Assembly: GCA_011050685.1 (NCBI GenBank)
Contig: DRFF01000036.1
Location: 1-54,871, forward strand
DNA: 54,871 nucleotides
Direction of reading: 5' to 3'
DNA from: Aurantimonas coralicida
GTDB lineage: Bacteria; Pseudomonadota; Alphaproteobacteria; Rhizobiales; Rhizobiaceae
Below, piece after piece: positions 5,813 through 14,080 of the stretch (its first letter is position 1; each line of letters begins with the position of its first letter). A program made the position numbers and the translations under genes. The notes beneath the pieces were generated by a model, which saw only the letters and a program-made list of their open reading frames with translations, had not been told where the DNA came from and ran no database searches.

Positions 5813-7513
5813 TCACGCGGTCGTTTCGGCCTTGCGCAATGCCTCGTCCGGCCACGGGAAAGCGATCCGGATGCCGAGCCGATTCGCTCCCGGCCGCCGT
5901 GTGATCGTACCGCCGAGTTCGCCGGTGACGTTGATGTCGATGAGACGCGTCCCGAAGCCGCTTCGCGGCGCCAGTGACGGAGTTTCGGCGATGCCGAATT
6001 CGCACCAGTCAATCGTCACCTCGCCGCCCAAGAGCGCCCATCGAACCGAAAGGCTTCCGTGCAACGTAGCGAGGCCACCATATTTCAGCGCGTTGGTGGC
6101 CAGTTCATGGAAGGTCAGCCCCAACGCCTGGGCCTTCGTCTCGCTGACCTCGATGTCCGGTCCGCTGATATCGCAAGCTTCCAGCCGATCGCCGAACACC
6201 TGGCGCAGCTCTCCCGCCAACAGATCGCCGATCTTGGCTCGCTTCCACTGCGAGCGGGTCAATATCTCCTGAGCCGACGCCATCGCGCCGAGCCGAGCCG
6301 CATAGGATTCCAGAAAGTCGTCCATCCCCTTGGCGCTGCGGGCGGTCTGGCGGGCAATCGCCAAAACCCGCGCGATCGAGTTCTTGATGCGGTGGTTCAT
6401 CTCCGACAGCATCAGATCCTTCTGGGCGAGATTGCGCTCGCTTTCGGCGTGCAGTGCCGCGACCGCTTCGGACCGCCGCGCCTGCGCCAAGGTCAGCAGG
6501 GCCAGAAGGACGGCGAGCAACAATCCCGCGAGCGCAAGGACAACTGCGGGAAGGACCGAGCCGATTCTCTGGAAATCGGCCGTGGGGGTCAGCCGGAAAA
6601 TCCAGTCGCGACCCGCAACTTCGAGATTCCGCACCACCGCGAACTTCTCGTTGCGACTCGCGTCGGCATCGACGCGCGATGTGAATATCCGAGATCCTGG
6701 CGCCATCTCGCCGTCGAACGCCTCGACGAGCACCGGTAGGCGCGGGCTTTGCTGAAGCGCGGCGGAAAACAGATCGCCCAACCGGAAGGGCGCGTAGACG
6801 AAGCCTTGTGTCTCACCGACGGTGCCCGCCGCCTGCGCCGCGTCAGAGAAAAACGGCAGATAGATCAGAAAGCCCACTTGAGGGTTCTCGTCGATCTCCT
6901 GAACCAGGCTGACCGGGGCGGTAGCGCTCGCCTCGCCGGTGCTTGCGGCCCGCTGCATGGCTTCGCGGCGATTTGCGTCGGAAAACATGTCGTAGCCGAG
7001 CGCGGCCCGGTTGCGCTCATCCTGCGGCTCCAGCAGAACGATCGGCGTGCGCAGTGTTTGCTCGGTCGCGGGCCAGATGTCGCCAACTTCACCGTAATTC
7101 GTCCGCAGGCTGGCGCGGGCGGCCGCGTCGTCCTGCGTCGGGACGGTCGACGCGAAACCAACGCCCTGAATCCCGTCGAACCGTTCCGTCAGATCAACCT
7201 TGTCGAGGAATCGGGAGAATTTTTCCCGCCCGACCTGCTGACCCTCGACGACGAGAAAGGCGTGCGTGGCATGCAGCAGCGACAGATGCATCTGCAGACG
7301 GGCGGAGATCCGCGCCATGGCATCGTCCGCGACGCCCACAAAGCGCAGACGATCGGCGTCGCCACTGGCCTTCCAGACATGGCCAGCCAGCGCGAGACCC
7401 AAGGTCGTCACGATGGCAAACGCCAAAACCGAAAGGATACGTGTCCTCAAGCAGAGCCGCCGTTCAATCGTTTCATGCTCCCCCGCTCCGGGCCATAGCA
7501 GCGCGCCTGCCAT
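5813..7513 (-). CDS. CHASE-domain sensor histidine kinase, HWE family
   Basis: About 566 residues from ATG 7513; a TTG close to the first membrane helix is an alternative start, and the open frame extends far upstream without coding character. An N-terminal helix (ILSVLAFAIVTTLGLALAG) is followed by a periplasmic CHASE domain of about 240 residues (FDGIQGVGFAS, GYDMFSDANRREAM, LVQEI...VGFLIYLPFF). A second helix (VLPAVVLALAGLLLAVLLAL) follows. The cytoplasmic kinase has the phosphoacceptor box EMNHRIKNSIARVLAI, the N box FHELATNALKYG and the WCE motif that define HWE kinases. No response regulator is adjacent, so its partner is elsewhere. CHASE domains bind small external ligands; this ligand is unknown. 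Confidence 0.9.
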   Translation of the reverse strand: MAGALLWPGAGEHETIERRLCLRTRILSVLAFAIVTTLGLALAGHVWKASGDADRLRFVGVADDAMARISARLQMHLSLLHATHAFLVVEGQQVGREKFSRFLDKVDLTERFDGIQGVGFASTVPTQDDAAARASLRTNYGEVGDIWPATEQTLRTPIVLLEPQDERNRAALGYDMFSDANRREAMQRAASTGEASATAPVSLVQEIDENPQVGFLIYLPFFSDAAQAAGTVGETQGFVYAPFRLGDLFSAALQQSPRLPVLVEAFDGEMAPGSRIFTSRVDADASRNEKFAVVRNLEVAGRDWIFRLTPTADFQRIGSVLPAVVLALAGLLLAVLLALLTLAQARRSEAVAALHAESERNLAQKDLMLSEMNHRIKNSIARVLAIARQTARSAKGMDDFLESYAARLGAMASAQEILTRSQWKRAKIGDLLAGELRQVFGDRLEACDISGPDIEVSETKAQALGLTFHELATNALKYGGLATLHGSLSVRWALLGGEVTIDWCEFGIAETPSLAPRSGFGTRLIDINVTGELGGTITRRPGANRLGIRIAFPWPDEALRKAETTA

Positions 7514-7702
7514 TTGTCTCGCTCGCAGATGACGGGCTTGAACAATGATGATTCGCCGTTCACCGGTGGACGGGCGCGGCGGCCGAGACGGCAACATCGA
7601 ACGCCGCCCGTGCCGAGGCTGCCGACCGGCCAATTCAGGGGCGGAGTGGCTGCGAATCCGGCGTGCGTTGGCAACTGGCGCGCGAAGGGTTATATCGGCG
7701 TC

Positions 7703-8029
7703 ATGTCGGCTCTTCGTCGGATCCTCGTCTTTGCGCTTTTCCTGACCTTCGCGTTGGGAACGCCCGGCTATGGAATGCCGCCCGCGGATATGACCGGGTA
7801 CGCGATGTCGACTGCCAGTGACGACGGGATGGCGGACGCATGCGACGCCTGCGCGAATGATCTGATAAAATCGCGGTGCGGTTCCCCCTGCCTCGCCGCC
7901 GCGATCCTGCCTGTCACCGGCGATTCCATGGATTTGCACGCTGAAGAATCCCATGGCGGATCACCCTGTCAGGCGCCCGGCGGCGCCACCGCCGCGCCGG
8001 ATCCATTCCCCCCAAAATCCTTCGCTTGA
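7703..8029 (+). CDS. Small Cys-rich secreted protein
   Basis: The 108-residue product starts at ATG 7703 with a signal peptide (MSALRRILVFALFLTFALGT). The mature part has Met-rich and Cys-rich stretches, CDACAND, SRCGSPCLAAA and SPCQAPGG, with His and acidic residues. This composition is seen in small periplasmic proteins near copper-handling genes, but I recognise no named domain. It is divergent from the HWE kinase and 160 bases upstream of the BNR-repeat protein, and may be transcribed with it. A metal-related role is an inference from composition and neighbour only. Confidence 0.65.
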   Translation: MSALRRILVFALFLTFALGTPGYGMPPADMTGYAMSTASDDGMADACDACANDLIKSRCGSPCLAAAILPVTGDSMDLHAEESHGGSPCQAPGGATAAPDPFPPKSFA

Positions 8030-8189
8030 GGCCTAGCGGCAACGCCGCTAGTCGCAATGCTTTCGTTCTCTCGTGTCCCGAGTTGGGTTCGGCGACGTCC
8101 GTCGCTGCCGACCCGGCCGATCATCGCGGTACGGTCCGGGCGACAGCCCGACCCACGCCACCAAACCAATTTCATACAGGACAATCGCA

Positions 8190-9059
8190 ATGAAAAACCG
8201 CACCACATCATTCCTCGCCATGGGCGCTCTCGCCGCCGTGGCCGTGGTAGGCTCCGGTTGGTCGAGCAGCCAGGCCCAGAGCATGCCGATCGCCGAGGTC
8301 TCACATATCCATGGCATTGCCGTGAATCTGTCCGACCCGTCCCGGCTTTACCTGGCAACCCACGACGGTGTGTTCCTTACCTCTCCCGACGGCACGGCCG
8401 AGAAGGTATCGAGCAACACAGACGACTATATGAGCTTCACCTCGCATCCCTCCGACGCGAACACCTTCTTCGCGAGCGGTCACCCAAAGACCGGCGGCAA
8501 TTCGGGCTTTCTGGTATCGCGTGACGGCACGAGTTCCTGGGAACAGGTTTCCCCAGGCGTCAACGGACCCGTCGACTTCCACGCCATGACCGTCAGCCCC
8601 GCCGATCCGAACGTGCTCTACGGCCTTTACGGCGAGATCCAGACAAGCACGGACGGCGGCAAGACCTGGGAGGTGGTCGGCCCACCGCCTGCCGATATCT
8701 ATGGCTTGGCCGCGTCGGTCACAGATCCGCAAACGGTCTACGCGGCCACCGGTCAGGGCGTGATGATCAGTCGCGATGGCGCCAAGACCTGGGAGCCGAG
8801 CGGACCTGCCGGTCAGCCGGCGAGCTTCGTCAACGCCGCTCCCGACGGCACCGTCTACGCCTTCGTGGTCGGCTCGGGTCTCGTCAAGCTGGCGAAATCC
8901 GCAAGCGAATGGGAGCCGATCACCAAACGCTTTGGTAACCGGATCCTCATCCACTTCGCCGCCGATCCGAGCAATCCCGACAATCTGTTCGCTGTCACCC
9001 AGCAGAGCGAAGTGATCGTCAGCAATGACGGCGGCAAGAGCTGGAAGCCGCTTGGCTGA
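8190..9059 (+). CDS. F510_1955-type glycosylhydrolase-like BNR/sortilin-repeat protein
   Basis: A 289-residue secreted protein with a signal peptide (MKNRTTSFLAMGALAAVAVV) and an AQ-type cleavage region. The mature part begins HIHGIAVNLSDPSRLYLATH and has repeated Asp-box motifs (SRDGTSSWEQV, STDGGKTWEVV, SRDGAKTWEPS, SNDGGKSWKPL), giving a beta-propeller like sialidase/VPS10 repeats. Such proteins are often annotated glycosylhydrolases, but no catalytic residues are evident. They are often found beside copper-resistance genes, which fits the Cys-rich neighbour. ATG 8190 is preferred over in-frame codons upstream because it exposes the signal peptide and follows AGGACAAT. Confidence 0.85.
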   Translation: MKNRTTSFLAMGALAAVAVVGSGWSSSQAQSMPIAEVSHIHGIAVNLSDPSRLYLATHDGVFLTSPDGTAEKVSSNTDDYMSFTSHPSDANTFFASGHPKTGGNSGFLVSRDGTSSWEQVSPGVNGPVDFHAMTVSPADPNVLYGLYGEIQTSTDGGKTWEVVGPPPADIYGLAASVTDPQTVYAATGQGVMISRDGAKTWEPSGPAGQPASFVNAAPDGTVYAFVVGSGLVKLAKSASEWEPITKRFGNRILIHFAADPSNPDNLFAVTQQSEVIVSNDGGKSWKPLG

Positions 9060-9157
9060 ACCAGCCCCCCCCCAAGCCGCCGGACGTTCACGGCGTCAAG
9101 GGTGCGTCCGCAGGGCGGCCGAGGAAAATGGCGGAGCGCCCGCGCGGGCGCTCCGCC

Positions 9158-9943
9158 TCAGCCCATGAACTGACCGCCATTCACCTCGATCACCTGGCCG
9201 GTGATGTAGCCCGACAGGTCCGGGCTGGCGAGAAACAGATAGGCCGGCGCGCAGTCCTCGGCGGTGCCGAGGCGCTGCATCGGAATCGTCGCGGCTGTCG
9301 CCTCCAGCTTTTCCGGCGCCGAATAGCGGCGATGGAAGTCGGTCATGATCGTACCCGGCGAGACGACGTTGACGCGGATATTGTCCGGCGCGAGCTCTTT
9401 TGCGAGCGCGCGGCTCCAGGTGGAAATAAAGGCCTTCGAGGCGGAGTAGAGCGATGAGCCCGGACTGCCGCCGATCGTCGCTGAGATCGACGACGTGTTG
9501 ACGATCGCACCCTTGCCGGATGCCTTGAGAGCCGGCAACAGCTTGGTCGTCAGCGAGACGACCGCGCGGATGTTGAGGTCGAGAACCTGCTCATATTGCG
9601 CCCGGTCGACGTCGCCGGCCGCCACTCGGCCCCCCATCGTACCGGCATTGTTGACGAGAATGTCGATCCGGCCGCCGACTTTGGCGAGAATCGCCTCGGC
9701 CAGGCGCTCGCCCCCGTCCGGGTCGGCAAGATCGGCGGTCAGCAGCGTCAAACGCTTGCGATCCTCTGCCGGTAAATCCGCGAGCAAGTCCTTTTCCGCA
9801 TGCTCCAGACTGCGTCCCGCATGGGCAACGACATCGGCGCCCGCAGCGAGAAACGCCCGCGTGGCCGCCGCGCCGATGCCGCGTCCCGCACCGGTGATGA
9901 CGACGGTCTTCCTGGCGAAGAGCGCTCGATCAAAGCCATTCAT
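9158..9943 (-). CDS. SDR-family NAD(P)-dependent oxidoreductase
   Basis: The 261-residue classical short-chain dehydrogenase has the cofactor loop TGAGRGIGAAATRAF near residue 18, the NNAGT motif near 98, catalytic Ser in NTSSIS and YSASKAF giving Tyr and Lys, and PGTIMTDFH after the catalytic strand. It is soluble and full length. The nearest annotations would be 3-oxoacyl-ACP reductase or glucose dehydrogenase-like; the substrate cannot be fixed from sequence. It ends the minus-strand run that includes DUF423 (22 bases upstream) and may be co-transcribed with it. Confidence 0.9.
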   Translation of the reverse strand: MNGFDRALFARKTVVITGAGRGIGAAATRAFLAAGADVVAHAGRSLEHAEKDLLADLPAEDRKRLTLLTADLADPDGGERLAEAILAKVGGRIDILVNNAGTMGGRVAAGDVDRAQYEQVLDLNIRAVVSLTTKLLPALKASGKGAIVNTSSISATIGGSPGSSLYSASKAFISTWSRALAKELAPDNIRVNVVSPGTIMTDFHRRYSAPEKLEATAATIPMQRLGTAEDCAPAYLFLASPDLSGYITGQVIEVNGGQFMG

Positions 9944-9965
9944 GGGGATCCCTCCAGTTTCGATT

Positions 9966-10346
9966 TCATCGTGCTGGCGGCATCGAGCGATCCCGTGCCA
10001 TTCCCACGATGAGACCGGCGATTGTCGTCATCAGCCATGCCCCGATCAGGATCATACCCCCGAGCGGCGCGGCATTGGTGAATAACCGCTCGCCCCACAC
10101 CTCGCGTGCCGCCAGATCGCCGGAAAACAACAGCGTTCCGGCGATGAGCAGCATCCCCGCAATAGCCGACAGGCGCGGCATCACCGGCCGCAACGCAGCC
10201 AGCGCCAGCAATGCCGGCGCGTGAACCAGCGCGATCCCCGCCGCGATGGCGACAAGCCGTGTGTCGCCGCCATGGGCGGCGATGGCGGCGCCGGCCACTC
10301 CGGCCGCGCCGAAGAGGCCCGCAAAGACGATCAGCAGCGCCGTCAC
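9966..10346 (-). CDS. DUF423 family inner-membrane protein
   Basis: The 126-residue product has four predicted membrane helices. The family signature GLFGAAGVAGAAIAAHGG lies at the N-terminus and LLFSGDLAARE in the third helix, with GGMILIGAWLMTTIAGL near the end. DUF423 (YgdD-like) proteins have no established function. It lies 31 bases after mrpG in the same direction, so read-through from the antiporter operon is possible. Confidence 0.85.
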   Translation of the reverse strand: MTALLIVFAGLFGAAGVAGAAIAAHGGDTRLVAIAAGIALVHAPALLALAALRPVMPRLSAIAGMLLIAGTLLFSGDLAAREVWGERLFTNAAPLGGMILIGAWLMTTIAGLIVGMARDRSMPPAR

Positions 10347-10377
10347 GCGGCGGCATCCGTCGAGCGACCGAGCGGCG

Positions 10378-10779
10378 TCATTGGCTCTCGCCGACGCTGG
10401 TGACCGGGCCTTGCGGCGGTGGCGCTTTCGCGACTCCCAAGGTCGGATCGACAGGAGGCATCTCGTCGAGGACGGAGCCCTCCCACATCCGATAGCCCAC
10501 CGAATAGGAGGCCTTGGCCAGGAGATGGGCCGAGATCGGCGCAGTCAACAGGAAGAACACTACGGCGGCGAGCGCCCTGAGCACGACCGGCGTCTCGTCC
10601 GCGGTGATTGCGAGGGCGATCAGCAGCATGGCCGAGCCGACCGAGCCCGCCTTCGAGGCGGCGTGCATCCGCGTGTAGACATCCGGCAAACGCAGAATGC
10701 CGAGCGCGGCAACGGCAGCGAAAGCCGAGCCGGCAAGGATCAGGAGACTAGCGATGATGGTCGAGATGTCCGCGATCAT
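10378..10779 (-). CDS. mrpG: Mrp antiporter subunit G
   Basis: A 133-residue, three-helix membrane protein. ATG 10779 overlaps the mrpF stop (ATGA), which fixes the start. The signature [20 protein letters not shown] of MnhG/MrpG lies at about 28-47, followed by [15 protein letters not shown]. The cytoplasmic tail is somewhat extended and Pro-rich. MrpG is a small required subunit of the hetero-oligomeric cation/proton antiporter in the inner membrane. Confidence 0.92.
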   Translation of the reverse strand: MIADISTIIASLLILAGSAFAAVAALGILRLPDVYTRMHAASKAGSVGSAMLLIALAITADETPVVLRALAAVVFFLLTAPISAHLLAKASYSVGYRMWEGSVLDEMPPVDPTLGVAKAPPPQGPVTSVGESQ

Positions 10780-11132
10780 GTCTTTTCGCCTGCTCTGGCC
10801 ACATTCGCGGCTGCGCGCAACTGCTCCACCCGCTCTTCCTCGGTCTTGCCCCGCGCCATGATGAACCGCGCCAACGCGACGGTCGCGAGAAAGCCGACGA
10901 GGCCGAGGGCGATCGCGATGTCGATGTAGAGTGTAAAGCCGGTGTCGATGCCGATGACCGCGATGAAGCCGATTGCGACGCTGGTCAGCATGTCGAGGCC
11001 GAGCACCCGGTCGGGCAGCGTCGGCCCCATGACGATCCGGGTCACGGTGATCAGAAAGGCCGCACTGAGTAATACCAGTGCGACAGAGAGCGAAATATCG
11101 AGAGACCACCGGGCGAAGTCATGCAGGCTCAT
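10776..11132 (-). CDS. mrpF: Mrp antiporter subunit F
   Basis: A 118-residue protein with three membrane helices and the family motif [14 protein letters not shown] between helices 1 and 2, followed by [20 protein letters not shown]. It overlaps mrpE at its start and mrpG at its end, so translation is probably coupled. MrpF is part of the seven-subunit complex and is implicated in cation export in related systems. Confidence 0.92.
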   Translation of the reverse strand: MSLHDFARWSLDISLSVALVLLSAAFLITVTRIVMGPTLPDRVLGLDMLTSVAIGFIAVIGIDTGFTLYIDIAIALGLVGFLATVALARFIMARGKTEEERVEQLRAAANVARAGEKT

Positions 11133-11602
11133 CGAAACGCCTCCAGGATCTTGCGCTCGAAACCGCCGGCGATATCCGCCTTCGTGGCTTCGGGATCGGA
11201 GCAGTCGATCGCGTGGACATAGAGGGTGGAGCGATCCTCCGAGACGTCAACGGACAGGGTGCCGGGCGTCAGCGTGATCATGTTGGCCAGGAGTGTGATC
11301 TCGAAGTCGCGGTCGACCTTCAGCGGATACGCGAAAATGCCGGGCTTGAGGTCGGGCTTCGGTGTCAGCACCAGCACGGCCACCCGCCAGGCGGACATCA
11401 GCAGTTCGTATACGAACAGCAGGAACAGCGTGAGGATGCGCCCGGCGCGGCCGACATAGCCGACGGTGCCGACCTGCTCGCGGATCAGATACAGGGCCGC
11501 AGCGCCCAGCACGAAGCCGAAGACGAGGTTGAGCAGGGTGAACGAGCCCGAGATGATGACCCAGATCAGTGCCAGGATGAGGTTGAAGAGCGAGAGCCTC
11601 AC
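11129..11602 (-). CDS. mrpE: Mrp antiporter subunit E
   Basis: A 157-residue protein from GTG 11602, overlapping the mrpD stop (GTGA). N-terminal helices ([20 protein letters not shown]) are followed by the conserved [10 protein letters not shown] region and [15 protein letters not shown], which is diagnostic for MnhE. The C-terminal soluble part [14 protein letters not shown] is also typical. It is an assembly or stability subunit of the complex. The GTG start is chosen because of the overlap and because it retains the first helix. Confidence 0.92.
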   Translation of the reverse strand: MRLSLFNLILALIWVIISGSFTLLNLVFGFVLGAAALYLIREQVGTVGYVGRAGRILTLFLLFVYELLMSAWRVAVLVLTPKPDLKPGIFAYPLKVDRDFEITLLANMITLTPGTLSVDVSEDRSTLYVHAIDCSDPEATKADIAGGFERKILEAFR

Positions 11603-13281
11603 GATCCGCCTCCGAAGACCGAGGAGAGATAGGCCGCGGGATCGATGACGCCCGCCGCCGCGCCGTCGGTCAGACGCGCCAGCCACTCCGGCCAGACGCC
11701 GGCGGCGATGACGAAGCTGATGAGTCCGAGCATCGGGACCAGCGATAGCGCCCTGCCCGGCCCGGGCGCCTGGAACGTCTCGGCTTCGATGCGCGCGGCC
11801 TCGCTCTCGCTGGCCGCCGACTGGATCGCGGGCAGCGGTCGCCAGAAGGCCAGCGCGAACACACGCGCGCTGGCGATGGTCAGCAGGAAACCGGACACAA
11901 GGATGGTGGCGGCCAGCCAAGGCATGTCGGCGGTGATCGTGGCGCGGACCAGCGCGACCTTCGGCCAGAAACCGGAAAAGGGCGGTAGGCCGGAGACGGC
12001 GAATAGCAGCACCAGCACCAGCGCCGCGAACAGCGGGTGGCGGCGCCATAGTCCGCCCATCTCCGCCAGCGATGAGGATCCGGCCAGATACGCCGCGGTT
12101 CCGGCCGCCAGATAAAGCCCGGTCATGACGACGATCGAGTGAAGGGCGTAATAGATCGAGCCGGACAGCCCGGTCTGAAGCACCGCAGCCGCCGGCGCCG
12201 CGACCGACTGCGCCGCCGTCGCCGGATCGGCCACCGAAAGAGCGCTGGAAACAGCGGTCATCGAGGGCACCGCCAGCCCCGCGAGAATCGTGCCGATGCC
12301 GGCGATGACGACGTAGTTCAGCAGCCGCCGGAGGTCGGTCTGCGCCAACGCGCCGAGTGCCCCGACGAGCATGGTCAACCCGGCGATCCAGGCGATCAAC
12401 GTGGCGAGGCCGGCCCGCTCCGGCGGAAACAGCATCAACAGCACCCGGATCATCGCGTAGACGCCGACCTTGGTCAAAAGGCCGGCGAACAGCGCCGACA
12501 CGACGAAGCGCGGCGTGTGATAGGAGGCGGGTAGCCAGGAGTTGAGCGGGAACGCCGCGGCCTTCAGCGAGAATGCCACCAGATAGAGCACCGCAAGGGT
12601 GTAGACCGCGCCGTCTTCCGGCATCGCCGCGGCCTTTACGGCGATGTCGGCCATGTTGAGCGTGCCGAAGATGCCATAGAGATAGCCGGTGGCGATCAGG
12701 AACAGCGTCGTGCCGACGAGATTGAGCATGCAGTATTTGGTCGCGCCGTCGAGCTGTTCGTGCTCGGAGCCGAGGATCAAGAGCCCGAACGAGCCGATCA
12801 GAAGCACCTCGAACCAAACGTAGAGGTTGAAGATATCGCCGGTCAGAAAGGCGCCCGAGACACCGCCCATCATCAGGAACAAGAATGGATAGAAGCCATA
12901 GCGCCGTTCCGTGGCGCTGATCGAGGCGACGGCGTAGATCGCGCAGGCGAGCGCCACGAAACCGGCCACCGTGACGAACAGGGCGCCCATCAGATCGACC
13001 GTGAAAGCAATGCCGAAGGGCGGTTTCCAGCCGCCCATCATCATCGTCTGCGGCCCCTGCGCGGCGACCTTGACGAGGAGCGCGACGTCGATGCCGAAGA
13101 GAAGCACGAAGCCGGGGATCGCCAGCCACGGATGCCAGTCGATGCGTTTTCTCAGCATCAGGAGGCCGGCTCCGAAAATGAAGCAGGTGACGACCGGCAG
13201 CACAACAAGATAGTCGGACGCCGCGACCGCACCCCTCACCATGGCTTCGGCCTTGAGGACCTCGATGTTTCCGATAGCCAT
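11599..13281 (-). CDS. mrpD: Mrp antiporter subunit D (NuoN/L-like)
   Basis: The 560-residue protein has about 14 membrane helices and a proton-conducting antiporter domain related to complex I NuoL/M/N. Visible landmarks are WFEVLLIGSFGLL (the conserved Glu in helix 5), FSLKAAAFPLNSWLPASYH (conserved Lys and the PLHxWLP-like loop) and AGLLTKVGVYAMIRVLL. It is separated by 2 bases from mrpC. The C-terminal extension after about 500 is Glu/Ala-rich before a last helix. It is one of the two channel-forming subunits for Na+/H+ exchange. Confidence 0.93.
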   Translation of the reverse strand: MAIGNIEVLKAEAMVRGAVAASDYLVVLPVVTCFIFGAGLLMLRKRIDWHPWLAIPGFVLLFGIDVALLVKVAAQGPQTMMMGGWKPPFGIAFTVDLMGALFVTVAGFVALACAIYAVASISATERRYGFYPFLFLMMGGVSGAFLTGDIFNLYVWFEVLLIGSFGLLILGSEHEQLDGATKYCMLNLVGTTLFLIATGYLYGIFGTLNMADIAVKAAAMPEDGAVYTLAVLYLVAFSLKAAAFPLNSWLPASYHTPRFVVSALFAGLLTKVGVYAMIRVLLMLFPPERAGLATLIAWIAGLTMLVGALGALAQTDLRRLLNYVVIAGIGTILAGLAVPSMTAVSSALSVADPATAAQSVAAPAAAVLQTGLSGSIYYALHSIVVMTGLYLAAGTAAYLAGSSSLAEMGGLWRRHPLFAALVLVLLFAVSGLPPFSGFWPKVALVRATITADMPWLAATILVSGFLLTIASARVFALAFWRPLPAIQSAASESEAARIEAETFQAPGPGRALSLVPMLGLISFVIAAGVWPEWLARLTDGAAAGVIDPAAYLSSVFGGGS

Positions 13282-13283
13282 GG

Positions 13284-13661
13284 TCAGTAGCCGAGGGGCG
13301 GCAGCCCCTGGTCCTTGGGTTCGGCGAGGCGCATCTCGTCGGTGTTGTCGGTATTGAGATCCTGATAGGCGCGATAGGCCAGCACCAGCAGGAAGGAGAA
13401 GAAGGAGAAGGAGATCACGATCGCGGTCAGGATCAGCGCCTGCGGCAGCGGGTTGGCGATCGCGCTTTCCGGTATCTTGAGATCATCCGGGATGATCGGC
13501 GGCGCGATCGGTCCGATGCGCCCGGCGGTGAAGATCAACAGATTGACGCCGTTGCCGAGCAGGACGACGCCGAGCAGCATGCGGATGATGTGCTTCGACA
13601 AGAGCAGATAGAGCGATGTGCCGAACAGGCAGGCGACGACGAAGCTGAGCGCGGTTTCCAT
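13284..13661 (-). CDS. mrpC: Mrp antiporter subunit C (NuoK-like)
   Basis: A 125-residue, three-helix protein related to NuoK. The motif RMLLGVVLLGNGVNLLI (about 27-43) and PLPQALILTAIVISFS are diagnostic. The start ATG at 13661 overlaps the last base of mrpB's TGA (TGATG), indicating translational coupling. It acts within the membrane antiporter complex. Confidence 0.93.
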   Translation of the reverse strand: METALSFVVACLFGTSLYLLLSKHIIRMLLGVVLLGNGVNLLIFTAGRIGPIAPPIIPDDLKIPESAIANPLPQALILTAIVISFSFFSFLLVLAYRAYQDLNTDNTDEMRLAEPKDQGLPPLGY

Positions 13662-14080
13662 CAGTCGTTCTCCCTCTCTTCGAGGGCCAGGGCGATGGAA
13701 CTGATCGCTCCGACGACGACGAGATAGACGCCGATGTCGAAGAACAGCGGCGTCGACAGGCCGACATCGCCGCCGAGGATCGCCGGAAACGCCCACAGGC
13801 CGGTCAAGAACTTGGCGTCGACGAAGAGTGACGCCACGCCGGACAAGACCGCCATCATCAGGCCGCTGGCCGCGATCGCCATCGGGTGGAAATACAAAGC
13901 CCGGCGGACCGGCGCGACGCCGCAGGCGATGCCGTAGATGGCGAAGGCCGACGCGGCGATCAGCCCGCCGATAAAGCCGCCACCTGGCTCGTTATGCCCG
14001 CGCAGCAGCACGAAGATCGAAAACAACACCATCAAGGTCGTCAGATAGGGGATGGTGAAACGGAAGATGACCGTCCTCAT
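13661..14080 (-). CDS. mrpB: Mrp antiporter subunit B
   Basis: A 139-residue, four-helix membrane protein of the MnhB family. Its motif [22 protein letters not shown] lies around residues 27-48, and a later region reads [15 protein letters not shown]. It overlaps mrpA by four bases (ATGA) and mrpC by one. In some alphaproteobacteria A and B are fused as PhaAB; here they are separate genes. Confidence 0.93.
   Translation of the reverse strand: MRTVIFRFTIPYLTTLMVLFSIFVLLRGHNEPGGGFIGGLIAASAFAIYGIACGVAPVRRALYFHPMAIAASGLMMAVLSGVASLFVDAKFLTGLWAFPAILGGDVGLSTPLFFDIGVYLVVVGAISSIALALEEREND

Noticed and set aside
5813-7954. A 713-residue form of the CHASE kinase
   Set aside because: The extra N-terminal 147 residues are Arg/Pro-rich, lack coding character, and overlap the divergent Cys-rich protein gene with a signal peptide.
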